64,000 nt of DNA from positions 5,669,501-5,733,500 of the forward strand of contig NZ_SAUN01000001.1 of NCBI RefSeq assembly GCF_004011505.1. The letters run 5' to 3'. Source of the stretch: Nonomuraea polychroma. Lineage in GTDB: Bacteria; Actinomycetota; Actinomycetes; Streptosporangiales; Streptosporangiaceae. Made by a program: the position numbers and the translations under genes. The notes beneath the pieces were generated by a model. The model made no database searches, was not told the DNA's origin, and was given only the letters and a program-made list of their open reading frames with translations. Positions within the stretch are counted from its first letter, which is position 1. Each line of letters opens with the position of its first letter. Below, piece by piece: positions 41,529-49,954 of the stretch.

Positions 41529-42587
41529 GTGAGCGTTGAGACCTTGCGGGCACAAGTGATGCGACTCCGGGAATTGGCAAGAGCGGACCCCGATACCTAC
41601 GAACCAGAGCTCGCTCTCGCGCTGTACACCCTCTGCATGGAGCTGAAAGACATCGGTGGCCCGATCACCACCTCCTACCTCGAGCTGCTGGAGGAAGGCA
41701 TCGCGCTGCACCGGCGGCTTCTCGGACGCAATCCGAGCTCCATTCCGCAACTGGGGCTGATGCTGTGCTGGCTCGGCTTCGCCCAATACAACCTCGGCTG
41801 GAACGCCAAGGCCCAGGACTTCTTGGAGGAGGGCCTGGGGCTGATCCGGTCGATGGCGCGTGCGGAGCCCGACGTGTACGAGAGCCAGCTCGCCCATGCC
41901 CTGGACCTCACCAGTTTTACGCTGTCGCGAGTCGGTGACCACAGCGCGGCGCTCAGCGCGGCCAGGGAATCCCTGGCGATATGGCGGCAGCTGGCCGAGG
42001 AGCAACCCGGAGAGCACGACTACTACCTCGCGGGTGCCTTGCACACGGTCTGCTTCGCCCTGCGGGACGCCGAGCGGCACGAGGAGATCCTGGCTCCCGC
42101 GGAGGAATCGGTGACGATCGCGCGACGGCTGCGTGCCCGTGGTTCCGAAGGGGCGCGGGCCCGCCTGCTGGCGAACTCCCTCGATCTCAAGGCGACGGCA
42201 CTGGCGAACCTCGAGCGACCGGCGGACGCGCTTCCCGTGATGGAGGAGGCCGTGCTCAGCTACAAGGAGGCACACCGTTACGGCCACATGCCCGACAGTC
42301 TCAATTACGCGATTGCGCTGAACAACCTGAGCAAGCTCCACATGCTGCTGGGGCGCACGCCGGAAGCAAAGGACCACGCCGAGAGGGCCTTCGCCGAGTT
42401 CGTGACGCGCATCCGCCGCACCGACGCCCTTGCCGATCTGCCCGAGCTGGCCTCCGACATCGTCGAGCAACTGATGAGCCTCGGCATGACATGGAGGGCG
42501 AAAATGCTGGCCAGGCTCGTGAACCAAAGGCTGAACCCGCAGTCCAACGGACTGGGCAAGCTAATCGCGCGACTTCGCAGGAGATGA
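41529..42587 (+). CDS. TPR-repeat protein
   Basis: 352 residues from GTG 41529, with ggagg 7 nt upstream; a longer frame from 41457 lacks a site. The whole protein is helical, with tetratricopeptide-like repeats: FAQYNLGWNAKAQDFLEEGL, HTVCFALRDAERHEEILAPAEES, and NNLSKLHMLLGRTPEAKDHAERAF. No enzyme domain is seen. It is convergent to a TPR-CHAT gene with a 6-bp gap and its repeats resemble those of that gene, so it could be a partner or recognition subunit. The role is inferred from the neighbourhood only. Confidence 0.78.
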   Translation: MSVETLRAQVMRLRELARADPDTYEPELALALYTLCMELKDIGGPITTSYLELLEEGIALHRRLLGRNPSSIPQLGLMLCWLGFAQYNLGWNAKAQDFLEEGLGLIRSMARAEPDVYESQLAHALDLTSFTLSRVGDHSAALSAARESLAIWRQLAEEQPGEHDYYLAGALHTVCFALRDAERHEEILAPAEESVTIARRLRARGSEGARARLLANSLDLKATALANLERPADALPVMEEAVLSYKEAHRYGHMPDSLNYAIALNNLSKLHMLLGRTPEAKDHAERAFAEFVTRIRRTDALADLPELASDIVEQLMSLGMTWRAKMLARLVNQRLNPQSNGLGKLIARLRRR

Positions 42588-42593
42588 GGCGCG

Positions 42594-45500
42594 TCATGGC
42601 CCGCTGTGAACAAACGGCGCCCACAGCTCAGGATTGCCGGGAAATCGCGCACGCAGCCGCAGCGTCACGTCGTGCAGTGCCACCGCAGCGCCGTCCGCGG
42701 TCGGCGAGTCCCCGAGAAGCCGGTAGAAGCGACGCGCCGCCATGGCCGCGACCTGGTCGTTGACCGGCCACAGCGTGGCCACGACATGCCGGTATCCCGC
42801 GAGCTGGAACGCGGACGCCAGATGGACTGCCTCGTCGGCCTGGAACAGGCTTCCCTGCCCGGTGGAGCATGCCGACAGGTAGGCCAGCTCGCCGTGCTCC
42901 CGCCGGGCCCTGCTGATCTCAGGCACGCGGAGCGTGCGGTCGTGCAGGTGCAGCCCGCTCTTCGACGCGCGTTCAGGATGACTGATCGCGTGGCTGGCGA
43001 AGTGGACCCAGCCGGCGCGGGGAAGCGCATCCAGAACGGCCGCGGCGGTGGCGTCACCGTCCTCGAGCGAGACCGCGCCGGGGTGCCCGGCCAGCAGGTG
43101 CGCGGTCTCAGCCCGGCTCGCGGGCAGGTTCGGCAGCCCGTCCGTGCGCCGCATGGTGACGGTCAGCTGGGTGCGGACATCCGGGCTCCCGCGCCGCCTG
43201 GCGAGCGCCAGGGCGCGGATGGTGGGCGTGTACGAGCTGACGACGCGGTCGAGCGCCGAAGGCCCGTCAGGCAATCCCGCCGCGTGCAGCGGCAGCAGGC
43301 TCAGCTCGCCGGTCGCCACCCACCAGACACGCGGCATCGGCCGGCCGGTGCCGGGCGGTGATGCGTACCCGAGCTCGGTGAGCACCGGCTCGGTGACCGT
43401 CTCCCACAGCCACGCGAGCAGGTCGTGGGACGCTCCCTCGGTTCGGGCGATCCGAGCTGTGGTGACGGAGTCGTCCTGGAGGAACTCCACGCCAGCCAAG
43501 GCGTTCGCGTGGGCTTCCACATCCGTCTGGGTGAGGTTGGGAAGAGGCACCCGTACCACGGAGTCCGGCTGGAGCACCACCGCATCGCCGCCGAGGGTTC
43601 CGACGTTGACGAGCACCACGGCTCCGTCGGACGCCGCGTTCTGCAGTTCCGCCAGCCGCGGCGGAGCCAGGAAGTCCGAGAAGTCGGGAAGCTGCCGGAT
43701 CCGGTGCAGCAACCGGTCCCAGCGATCGGCGATGTGTCGCGGCGGTCGCCGCAGGGGGGACGCGCCGGAAATATCGTACAGACGCTCGCCAATGCGCGAT
43801 CGGGCCTCCATTTCGGCCACGAGCTGCTCGAACTCCTCGGCGAGGCCGGGAGCTGAGCGGGAGAGCGCGGCTATATCGGCACGGGCGTCCAGCTGGTTGG
43901 ACAGCAGGATGCCGCGACCGAGCTCGGCGAGTTCGACGGCGCCTGCCACGTCACCGATGGCGAGATGGGTCGCCATGGCCTCACCGACCAGCCCTCTCTT
44001 GCCGCCGAGCTGGTGCTCCTGGTCTTCCCACGCCATGCCCTGCGGCGCGCACTGAGGCAGGAGCTCGATCGCCTTACGCCACATCGCCGCCGCCTCGCTG
44101 TGCAGCCCGGCCTGCAGGGCCAGGTGGCCGATGTTGGTCTGAGCACGCGCCAGCGCCGTCGGCGTCGTGTCCGTGGCGGTGCCGACGGCGTTGATGAGCC
44201 TGCGCACCACACTCGGCCGACGCTCCGGGTCAACGGCCTCGTCCTGGTACGCCACCGCGAGGTTGGCCAGCCGGCCCAGGAACGACGGGGAGTCCGGCCT
44301 GGCGGTGGACATCGCGCGCTCGATGAGGTCGATCGCCTTGTCCAGATTCGCGCGGCCGGGTTCCCGCAATGTGCGGGCGTCGAGCCTATGGCGATGCAGC
44401 AGGGCGCCGGCGAGGTTCTCGACGCACGAGGGCCATTGCGGATGGTTCTCGTCGATCTCGGAGAGCGCATGCTCGGCGCTGTCGACGCTGGCGTCCAGAT
44501 CCGCGGGGCGGCCGCTCGCCTGGAACCTCGTCAGTAGGTGACCGCTAAGGGCGGACTGGAGGTGTCGCCGCTGCGTGGAGGTGATTCCCGGAAGGGCGAG
44601 GGCACGCTCGCACAGCTCGATGGCGGTGTCCAGATCGCCCTCCTCATGGAAGCGCCGGAAGCGTTCGACATAGGAGTCGGCGAGGCCGTCGAGTCGTGAG
44701 ATGAGCTCGGGGTGGCCGTCAGGCGAGGCCCGGACGGCTCGGTGGCCGAGTTGGAGGGAGTAGTCCAGGTCGCTTTGCGCCCCCAAGCGCTGGAACCTCT
44801 TCCGGTACATCGTGGAAAGGTTGGCCAGGCAACCGCCGCGTTGTTCCCTGGTCAGTCCGGGATGCGCCAGGGCCTCCTCGCCGATCTCGATGCTGGTGTC
44901 CATATCGCGGTGGTCACCGGCATGTTCGTAGCGTTCTATGTAGGCCACTGCGAGATTGGCCAGGGCCGTGCCTTCATAGTCCGCGGGAGCGCGCTGCCGT
45001 GCCTTCTCCGCCAGTTCGACGTACGCGTGCAGATCGCCGATGTCCCCGGCGAGCTTGAATCGCACTTGGTATGTCATGCCCAGCTTGTAGAGCAGTTCGG
45101 CGTGGTCTGGGCTGTCCTGTCCGGCGAATTCCACTGCCTTCGCGGCACTCTCAACGGCGCGCCGCACATCCGCCGGGTCGTCGGTGGCGCGGAGCCACAT
45201 CAGATAGTCGAAGCTGAGGTTGGACAGGTTCCGCGCCCGGTCGTCGGCGTCACGCCAGCCGTTCACCGCAGCCTCCTCGCGGCAGGCTATGGCCGCGTCG
45301 AGGTCACGGATGTCGCCGGCCTGGTCGTGGCGTCGCTCGTAACCTCCGGCAACCAGCCCATACAGGAGCGAGCGGCGCGAATCCGCGGCATCGGCCATCG
45401 CCAGACCATGCTCTGCGTGCCGGATCTGCGCGTCCACGTCGTCCGGCACCCCACTGAGGTCGGCCCGAAGCCGGTGCGCATAGGCGAGCGAGGCCAGCAG

Positions 45501-45959
45501 CGCCGGCGTCGCAGCCGTCTCGACCGTCGCCTGCGTGGAGCACCTGATGGCAGCGTCAAGGTCGGATGGCCGGTCACCTGTCGTCTCGAACCGCACGATG
45601 TAGTGCTCGGCCAGCTTGCCGAGTGCCAGGCCATGCTGCGGATCTTCAGCGGGCAGCACCGCGACGGCCTGCTCGCCGTACACGACCGCGGCTTCCGCGT
45701 CACCCGGGGTGCCCGTCAGGACGAACCGAAACCCGAACGCCTCACTGAGGGCGGCGAGCACGATCCCCCGGTGCGGGTGATCGGCCGCGATATGCCGCAA
45801 GCACCACGCGAGTTCGTCCATGGCCGCGCTCAGACCTGCCGTGTCTCCCGCGGCAGCGTAAACGCCGTCGACCGCCGCACTGAGCCGATCGTGGAGATCG
45901 GCGCCGCCGGACCCGCCGGCGACCTCCTGGCTTCGCGCGCTCTTCCGCCACCACCGCAC
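42594..45959 (-). CDS. TPR-CHAT (caspase-like) protease
   Basis: 1,121 residues from GTG 45959. About 15 TPR-like helical repeats (residues 20-640) of the pattern DLDAAIxxxExAL and ANLAVAYxxRYE precede a C-terminal CHAT domain (about 800-1121). The catalytic pair is intact: histidine in WVHFASHAISHPE (H990) and cysteine in LAYLSACSTGQG (C1031). No signal peptide or membrane helix is seen, so it is a soluble cytoplasmic cysteine protease. In known TPR-CHAT proteins the repeats hold partners or sense a trigger. It is divergent from a small membrane-protein gene 29 bp away, which is probably part of the same module. Confidence 0.9.
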   Translation of the reverse strand: MRWWRKSARSQEVAGGSGGADLHDRLSAAVDGVYAAAGDTAGLSAAMDELAWCLRHIAADHPHRGIVLAALSEAFGFRFVLTGTPGDAEAAVVYGEQAVAVLPAEDPQHGLALGKLAEHYIVRFETTGDRPSDLDAAIRCSTQATVETAATPALLASLAYAHRLRADLSGVPDDVDAQIRHAEHGLAMADAADSRRSLLYGLVAGGYERRHDQAGDIRDLDAAIACREEAAVNGWRDADDRARNLSNLSFDYLMWLRATDDPADVRRAVESAAKAVEFAGQDSPDHAELLYKLGMTYQVRFKLAGDIGDLHAYVELAEKARQRAPADYEGTALANLAVAYIERYEHAGDHRDMDTSIEIGEEALAHPGLTREQRGGCLANLSTMYRKRFQRLGAQSDLDYSLQLGHRAVRASPDGHPELISRLDGLADSYVERFRRFHEEGDLDTAIELCERALALPGITSTQRRHLQSALSGHLLTRFQASGRPADLDASVDSAEHALSEIDENHPQWPSCVENLAGALLHRHRLDARTLREPGRANLDKAIDLIERAMSTARPDSPSFLGRLANLAVAYQDEAVDPERRPSVVRRLINAVGTATDTTPTALARAQTNIGHLALQAGLHSEAAAMWRKAIELLPQCAPQGMAWEDQEHQLGGKRGLVGEAMATHLAIGDVAGAVELAELGRGILLSNQLDARADIAALSRSAPGLAEEFEQLVAEMEARSRIGERLYDISGASPLRRPPRHIADRWDRLLHRIRQLPDFSDFLAPPRLAELQNAASDGAVVLVNVGTLGGDAVVLQPDSVVRVPLPNLTQTDVEAHANALAGVEFLQDDSVTTARIARTEGASHDLLAWLWETVTEPVLTELGYASPPGTGRPMPRVWWVATGELSLLPLHAAGLPDGPSALDRVVSSYTPTIRALALARRRGSPDVRTQLTVTMRRTDGLPNLPASRAETAHLLAGHPGAVSLEDGDATAAAVLDALPRAGWVHFASHAISHPERASKSGLHLHDRTLRVPEISRARREHGELAYLSACSTGQGSLFQADEAVHLASAFQLAGYRHVVATLWPVNDQVAAMAARRFYRLLGDSPTADGAAVALHDVTLRLRARFPGNPELWAPFVHSGP

Positions 45960-45988
45960 GGAACAAGATTTACACTAGGGTTTGCGAT
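45960..45988. promoter_or_regulatory. 29-bp divergent promoter region of the second CHAT module
   Basis: Only 29 bp separate two divergent start codons. A TACACT hexamer (45971-45976) lies 12 bp before the rightward ATG and could be a -10 box of a leaderless transcript. On the other strand TAGTGT covers the same bases and sits 12 bp before the leftward GTG. The -35 boxes would lie inside the coding regions. Confidence 0.45.
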
Positions 45989-46627
45989 ATGAGCGACAGA
46001 CAAGTGGAGTCCCACTTGCGTGCCGAGCTGATGTCCGCTCTCGATCAGCTTTCCTCTCTCCGAGACGAACTGCGCGGCAACTCGAACGGGTTCGAGCCCG
46101 AGTTGCTCGCGGAAGCCCATGAGCTGCTGTCCAAGGCGTGCCGAGCGGTCGACCAGCTCGCGCCGCTCTATCCGGCGCTGGACACCGAGGCGGTCAAGGA
46201 GTCGGGCACACGTGGGTTCGATCCGTTGACCATCATTTCGACGGTCGGCATCACCACTATCGTGCTTCCGTTCGTGCAGAGCCTCGTCGAAAGCGCCGGC
46301 AATGACGTTTACCGCACACTGGTCAATATCGTCCGCCGGCGCCGAGCAAGCAAGGAGTCCGAGGCCGGTTCGGCGAGCCGGCCGGATCCCCAGCACATCC
46401 TGCTGGGCGACCGGGCGACCAACGCACGCGTCATCATCGACGCGAGCGTCGACCGAGCCGCGCTCCTCGCCCTGCTGGAAGTCGACCTCTCTGCCGATTG
46501 GCTGCGGGAGGCCACGCTCCGCTGGAATCCGGAGAAGAAGGCGTGGGAGCCCGAGCCGGGACGCGGACCGGTCAAACTGTGGTTGCCTGGCGATCCCCTT
46601 GATGAGGACTGGCGCAAAGCGCCGTAG
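45989..46627 (+). CDS. Small membrane-associated protein of unknown family beside the TPR-CHAT gene
   Basis: 212 residues; ATG 45989 is likely leaderless. The N-terminal 70 residues form a charged coiled-coil-like region (LRAELMSALDQLSSLRDELRG, ELLAEAHELLSKACRAVDQL). Residues about 77-97 (PLTIISTVGITTIVLPFVQSL) are hydrophobic enough for one membrane segment, followed by basic residues (RRRRASKE). The C-terminal part (about 140-212) is a small unknown domain ending KLWLPGDPLDEDWRKAP. I do not recognise the family. Divergent coupling to the TPR-CHAT protease suggests that it is a substrate or an effector. Confidence 0.7.
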   Translation: MSDRQVESHLRAELMSALDQLSSLRDELRGNSNGFEPELLAEAHELLSKACRAVDQLAPLYPALDTEAVKESGTRGFDPLTIISTVGITTIVLPFVQSLVESAGNDVYRTLVNIVRRRRASKESEAGSASRPDPQHILLGDRATNARVIIDASVDRAALLALLEVDLSADWLREATLRWNPEKKAWEPEPGRGPVKLWLPGDPLDEDWRKAP

Positions 46628-46690
46628 ACGCATGGCCGATTTCCGGACCGAACCGTTCTGTCCAGCCGTCTGACGGTTGACACCGCGAAC

Positions 46691-46834
46691 CCTCGACGCC
46701 GGGATCACGCTGATCGGCACCGGCGACTTCTACGGCATGCGTCGCAATGAGCTGCCTGGCCACCGACCACATCGATCTCTACCGCCCCGCCAGGCTGGAC
46801 CCGGCCGTGCCGATCGAGGAGACGGTCGGCGCGA
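46691..46834 (+). pseudogene. Fragment of an aldo/keto reductase gene, copy of the one at 36.6 kb
   Basis: Bases 46692-46755 match 36741-36804 and bases 46759-46834 match about 36957-37032, both almost identically, with the 150 bp between them missing. The encoded pieces are LDAGITLIGTGDFYGM and TDHIDLYRPARLDPAVPIEE. There is no start or remaining barrel. It is a recent partial duplication or a recombination scar. Confidence 0.85.
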
Positions 46835-47024
46835 CTGGCACGACCTCTAACCGCGGAGGATCGCCGCTACCCGCGACCGCATCCGCCAGGTGGCCGCCGG
46901 CCCTCGACCGTATGGATCGCGCCTTCCCGGATGAAGCTCACGGTGCGCCATCGGCCGCCCGGCCTCAGCCCTCCGCCCGGCTCGAACCTCGCCGAGACGC
47001 CGGGGTGGCCGCGGTGCGCAGAGC

Positions 47025-47424
47025 CGTCGCTGATTGACCTGGTCGGCGATGCGTATGGCCTCGTTGACGGGGATGGCGAGGCCGCTGCAGCCGGTGCCGG
47101 CGACGGCGGTGTTGATGCCGATCACCTTCCCCGCCGTGTCCACCAGGGCGCCGCCGGAGCTGCCCGGGTTGATGGCGGCGTCGATCTGTATCGCGACGGC
47201 CGGCTGGGCGCTCTCGTCCCGGCCTTCGGTGAAGAGTTGCGGTGCAGGGCGCTGACGAGGCCTGCGGTGACCGAGCCGCCGAGGCTCGACGGGCTGCCGA
47301 TGGCCAGCACTCGCGTGCCTACCCCGACCTTGTCGCTGTCCCCGAACTGGGCCGGCCGCAGCCCCGTGGCGCGGTCCGCCTTGAGCACGACGATGCCGGA
47401 GGCGGCGTCGGCGCCCACCACGAT
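47025..47424 (-). pseudogene. HtrA/trypsin-like serine protease remnant
   Basis: The coherent reading is VGADAASGIVVLKADRATGL, GDSDKVGVGTRVLAIGSPSSLGG, SVTAGLVSALHR. Near 47240 the frame shifts, and it continues SAQPAVAIQIDAAINPGSSG, GALVDTAGKVIGINTAVAG, GLAIPVNEAIRIADQV. The serine motif NPGSSGGAL is present, but the histidine part is missing. The usual catalytic Asp (AASDIAVL) reads Gly. A frameshift adds to this, so it is a dead fragment. It is joined in frame to the truncated ketosynthase. Confidence 0.8.
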
Positions 47425-47994
47425 GACGACGTCGGCCTCGCCCTCCTGGATCAGGGTGTGCGCGTGGCCGATGGCGTCGATGCCCGAGGTGCAGCCGGTG
47501 GAGACGACCGCGGCGGGGCCCTGCGCGTGGAAGCGCACGGCCGGTTCGGTGGCCGCGCTCGACGGCACCAGCGCCTGGTAGAGGAAGGGTCTGACGTGAG
47601 TCGGGTCGGTGACCCAGTGGCGGCCGCCGTCGCTGGCGACCACGTATTCCTCCTCCAGGCGGATGGTCGAGCCGACCGCCGAGCCGAGTGAGACACCCAT
47701 GCGCTCGGGGTTCACCCCGTCCAGGCCGCTGTCGGCGTACGCCTCGTCGGCGCAGGCCATGGCCATCAGCACAAACCTGTCCAGCCGCCTGATCTCCTGC
47801 GGTGTCAGCCGGTAGGCGGACGGCTCGAAGTCGCATTCGGCCGCGATCTGCGAACGGAACGGCTCCGGGTCGAAGGTGCTGATCCGCCGGATCGCGGGCT
47901 TGCCACTGGTGATGCGCTGCCAGAATTCCTCGCGGTTGCCGCCGCCCGGCGCGACCACGCCGATGCCGGTGACCACGCTGCGCCGCGCGCTCAC
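47425..47994 (-). pseudogene. Truncated type II polyketide ketosynthase (KS alpha)
   Basis: The first 190 residues of a KS alpha are clear: RRSVVTGIGVVAPGG, GKPAIRRISTFDP, CADEAYADSGL, and the active-site cysteine in VVSTGCTSGIDAIGHAHTL. At about residue 190 (EADVVI) it runs straight into an HtrA-type sequence, so the second half with both catalytic histidines is gone. The GTGA-type overlap with the upstream cupin frame is kept. This is the stump of an aromatic polyketide (spore-pigment-like) gene set. Confidence 0.85.
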
Positions 47995-48254
47995 GGGCCC
48001 TCCTCGGTGTCCTCGTGGCCGAGCTCTGGGCGGGGCGCGAGCGGGCTGAGCTGGAAGACCGCCAGCGCCTCCGTCTCGCCCACGTTGGTCAGCCGGTGCC
48101 GTACGTTCCTGGGGACCAGCAGCGACTGCTCGGCCGAGAGCGAGACGGGCTCGCCATCGAGGTCCACGCGGAGCTCACCGGAGGCCAGGAAGATGAACTC
48201 CTCCGAGTAAGGGTGGTCATGCTCGGCGACCTTCTCCCCGGGGGCTATCCGCAC
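47991..48254 (-). pseudogene. Cupin of a polyketide cluster, N-terminus lost
   Basis: 87 residues starting at the body of the cupin: VRIAPGEKVAEHDHPYSEEF, LASGELRVDLDGEPVSL, NVRHRLTNVGETEALAVFQL. Metal-type histidines are kept. Cupins of this kind accompany KS alpha in whiE-like spore pigment clusters and normally have about 40 more N-terminal residues. Those are missing because a deletion has joined this gene to the cyclase gene at about 48255. Translation from GTG 48254 is possible, but the product would be incomplete. Confidence 0.75.
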
Positions 48255-48435
48255 CGCCCTGCTCGTCGGGGTGCATGGTGAGCCGGAAGACCACGCGGTC
48301 GTCGGCCTCCTCCAGCACCTCCACCTTGGCGTACTCGGTGAACAGGCCGGGCCAGGTGCGTACGTCGTTGGTCTGGGCCCAGACGAAGCCGATGGGCGCG
48401 TCGATCTCGACGGCGTTGTCGGTGTGCCCGATCAT
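48255..48435 (-). pseudogene. Polyketide cyclase/aromatase, C-terminus lost
   Basis: ATG 48435 overlaps the ACP stop. About 60 residues match SRPBCC-type cyclases of spore pigment clusters (HTDNAVEIDAPIGFVWAQTN, VRTWPGLFTEYAKVEVLEE, RLTMHPDE). The remaining 90 or so residues are absent; the frame runs into cupin DNA out of frame and stops at 48217. Confidence 0.78.
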
Positions 48436-48674
48436 GACGTGGCTCCGGACAGGTGGGCGTTGACGAGTGCGGCCACCTGGGCGGGGCTGTGCTCGGCGTC
48501 GATCTCCAGCTGGAGGCCGGTGCGGTCCTCGATTCTGGTGGAGATCTCGGTTCTGGCGAGCGATTCGAGGCCGAGCTGATCGAAGGTCTGCGAGTAGTCG
48601 TCCTGCGCGGGCGCCAGGCCCACGGCAAGGAGCAAGGCCTTCAGGTCTGCGTCAGTGAACGTGTTGGCTGGCAT
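48432..48674 (-). CDS. Acyl carrier protein of a decayed type II polyketide cluster
   Basis: 80 residues from ATG 48674; a much longer frame upstream is antisense shadow of the ABC permease. The phosphopantetheine site is FDQLGLESLARTEI, with the serine present (variant of DLGYDSL). The flanks TDADLKALLLAVG and AQVAALVNAHL fit an aromatic-polyketide ACP. The ACP itself looks intact, but its partners downstream are truncated and no KS beta is visible, so it probably has no role now. Confidence 0.8.
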   Translation of the reverse strand: MPANTFTDADLKALLLAVGLAPAQDDYSQTFDQLGLESLARTEISTRIEDRTGLQLEIDAEHSPAQVAALVNAHLSGATS

Positions 48675-48754
48675 GCCGCTCACAGTAGGTTCCGGCGCTC
48701 GGGCCGGTCTTCCGCCACCGTGATGAGAAGTCGGCCGCGCCTCCGGGGGGAGGA

Positions 48755-48780
48755 GAACCCCCTCCCGGAGGAGGGGGTTC
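48755..48780. terminator. Hairpin at the end of the ABC efflux operon
   Basis: Eleven-base perfect arms gaaccccctcc and ggagggggttc with the loop cgga. The stem touches the stop codon of the FtsX-type permease gene, whose transcript runs leftward. Confidence 0.75.
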
Positions 48781-49954
48781 AGGCGGTGAGCGCGACCGTC
48801 GGGGAGAGCCTGGCCGCCCGTACGGCGGGATAGAGGCCGGCGGCCGAACCGATGACGACGACCGCGCCCAGGCCGCCGCCGATCGCCCAGAGCGGCACCA
48901 GGGTGGGGAAGCCGTTCGACAGCGCGTACCCGACCGTCACCAGCACGCCGAGCGCCAGCCCGACGACACCGCCGAGTCCCGACAGCAGCAGCGACTCGGT
49001 GAGGAACTGGATCCGGATGTGCCCTCTGGTCGCGCCGAGCGCGCGCCGCAGTCCGATCTCCTTGCGCCGCTCGAGGACGGACACGACCATGGTGTTGGCC
49101 ACGCCCACCCCTCCGACGAGGAGGGCGACGGCGCCCAGGCCGAGCAGCAGGTTGGTGAAGGCGCCCGCGGTCGCCGCGCGGGCGGCCAGCGCGTCGGAGG
49201 GGCGGCTGACCGTCACCTCCTCCGGGTACTCCGGGTTCACGGCGCGCGGCAGCACGGCCCTGACCGCCTCCACCTCCTCGGGCGTGGAGCGTTCGTAGAG
49301 CGTGGTGGGATGGCCGTCGAAGCCGAGCAGCTGCCGCGCCGCCGGCCAGCCGACCAGCGCGGCCCTGTCGATGCCCGGTGCCAGCGGCACCGGGTCCAGG
49401 ACGCCGAGCACGGTGAACCAGCGCCCGCCCAGCCACACCTGCGCGCCGGGCGAGGTCACGCCCAGTCTGCGGGCGGCGATGCTGCCGAGCACGACCGTGG
49501 GGTAGCGTTCGGTCGCCGCGGTGAACCAGCCGCCGCTGCGCACCTTGCCCTGCACGGTCTGCAGCAGGCCGAGCGTGGCGGCCCTGACGGAGATGCCCCC
49601 GGTCTGGTCGGCGGGCATCCGGTCGGTGCGGTAGACGCTGGTCTCTACGTCGCCGGTGGCGGCCACGGCGAAGACGGCGGGAATCCTGCTCACCATGACC
49701 ACCGACTTCTCCGGCAGCTTGGCGTCCTCCCCCTGCAGGGTCTGGCCTGCCTTGACGGTCAGCATGTTGGTGCCGAGCTCGTCGAGCTGTCTGAGCAGGT
49801 CCGCCTGGCTGGAGGTGGAGATTCCGACGACCGCGACCATCGTGGCGATGCCGATGGCGATGCCCAGCGAGGCCAACACCACCCGGGCCCGGCGGACGCG
49901 CAGGCCCGCCAGCCCGACCCTGAGCAGGTCGCGGGCGCTCAGCCGGGAGGTCAC
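48779..49954 (-). CDS. ABC transporter permease, MacB/FtsX type
   Basis: 391 residues with four membrane helices: one near the N-terminus (VLASLGIAIGIATMVAVVGI), a large extracytoplasmic domain (about 50-260), and three at the C-terminus. The conserved NTMVVSVLERRKEIGLRRALGATRGHIRIQFLTES is the FtsX coupling region. It overlaps the ATPase gene by 4 nt. It is a mechanotransmission-type transporter, acting with the ATPase and the membrane fusion protein in export or envelope stress relief. Confidence 0.92.
   Translation of the reverse strand: MTSRLSARDLLRVGLAGLRVRRARVVLASLGIAIGIATMVAVVGISTSSQADLLRQLDELGTNMLTVKAGQTLQGEDAKLPEKSVVMVSRIPAVFAVAATGDVETSVYRTDRMPADQTGGISVRAATLGLLQTVQGKVRSGGWFTAATERYPTVVLGSIAARRLGVTSPGAQVWLGGRWFTVLGVLDPVPLAPGIDRAALVGWPAARQLLGFDGHPTTLYERSTPEEVEAVRAVLPRAVNPEYPEEVTVSRPSDALAARAATAGAFTNLLLGLGAVALLVGGVGVANTMVVSVLERRKEIGLRRALGATRGHIRIQFLTESLLLSGLGGVVGLALGVLVTVGYALSNGFPTLVPLWAIGGGLGAVVVIGSAAGLYPAVRAARLSPTVALTA

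Noticed and set aside
42606..45992. Long rightward frames opposite the TPR-CHAT gene
   Set aside because: They are antisense shadows of high-GC coding DNA, with Arg/Gly/Val-rich composition and no domains.
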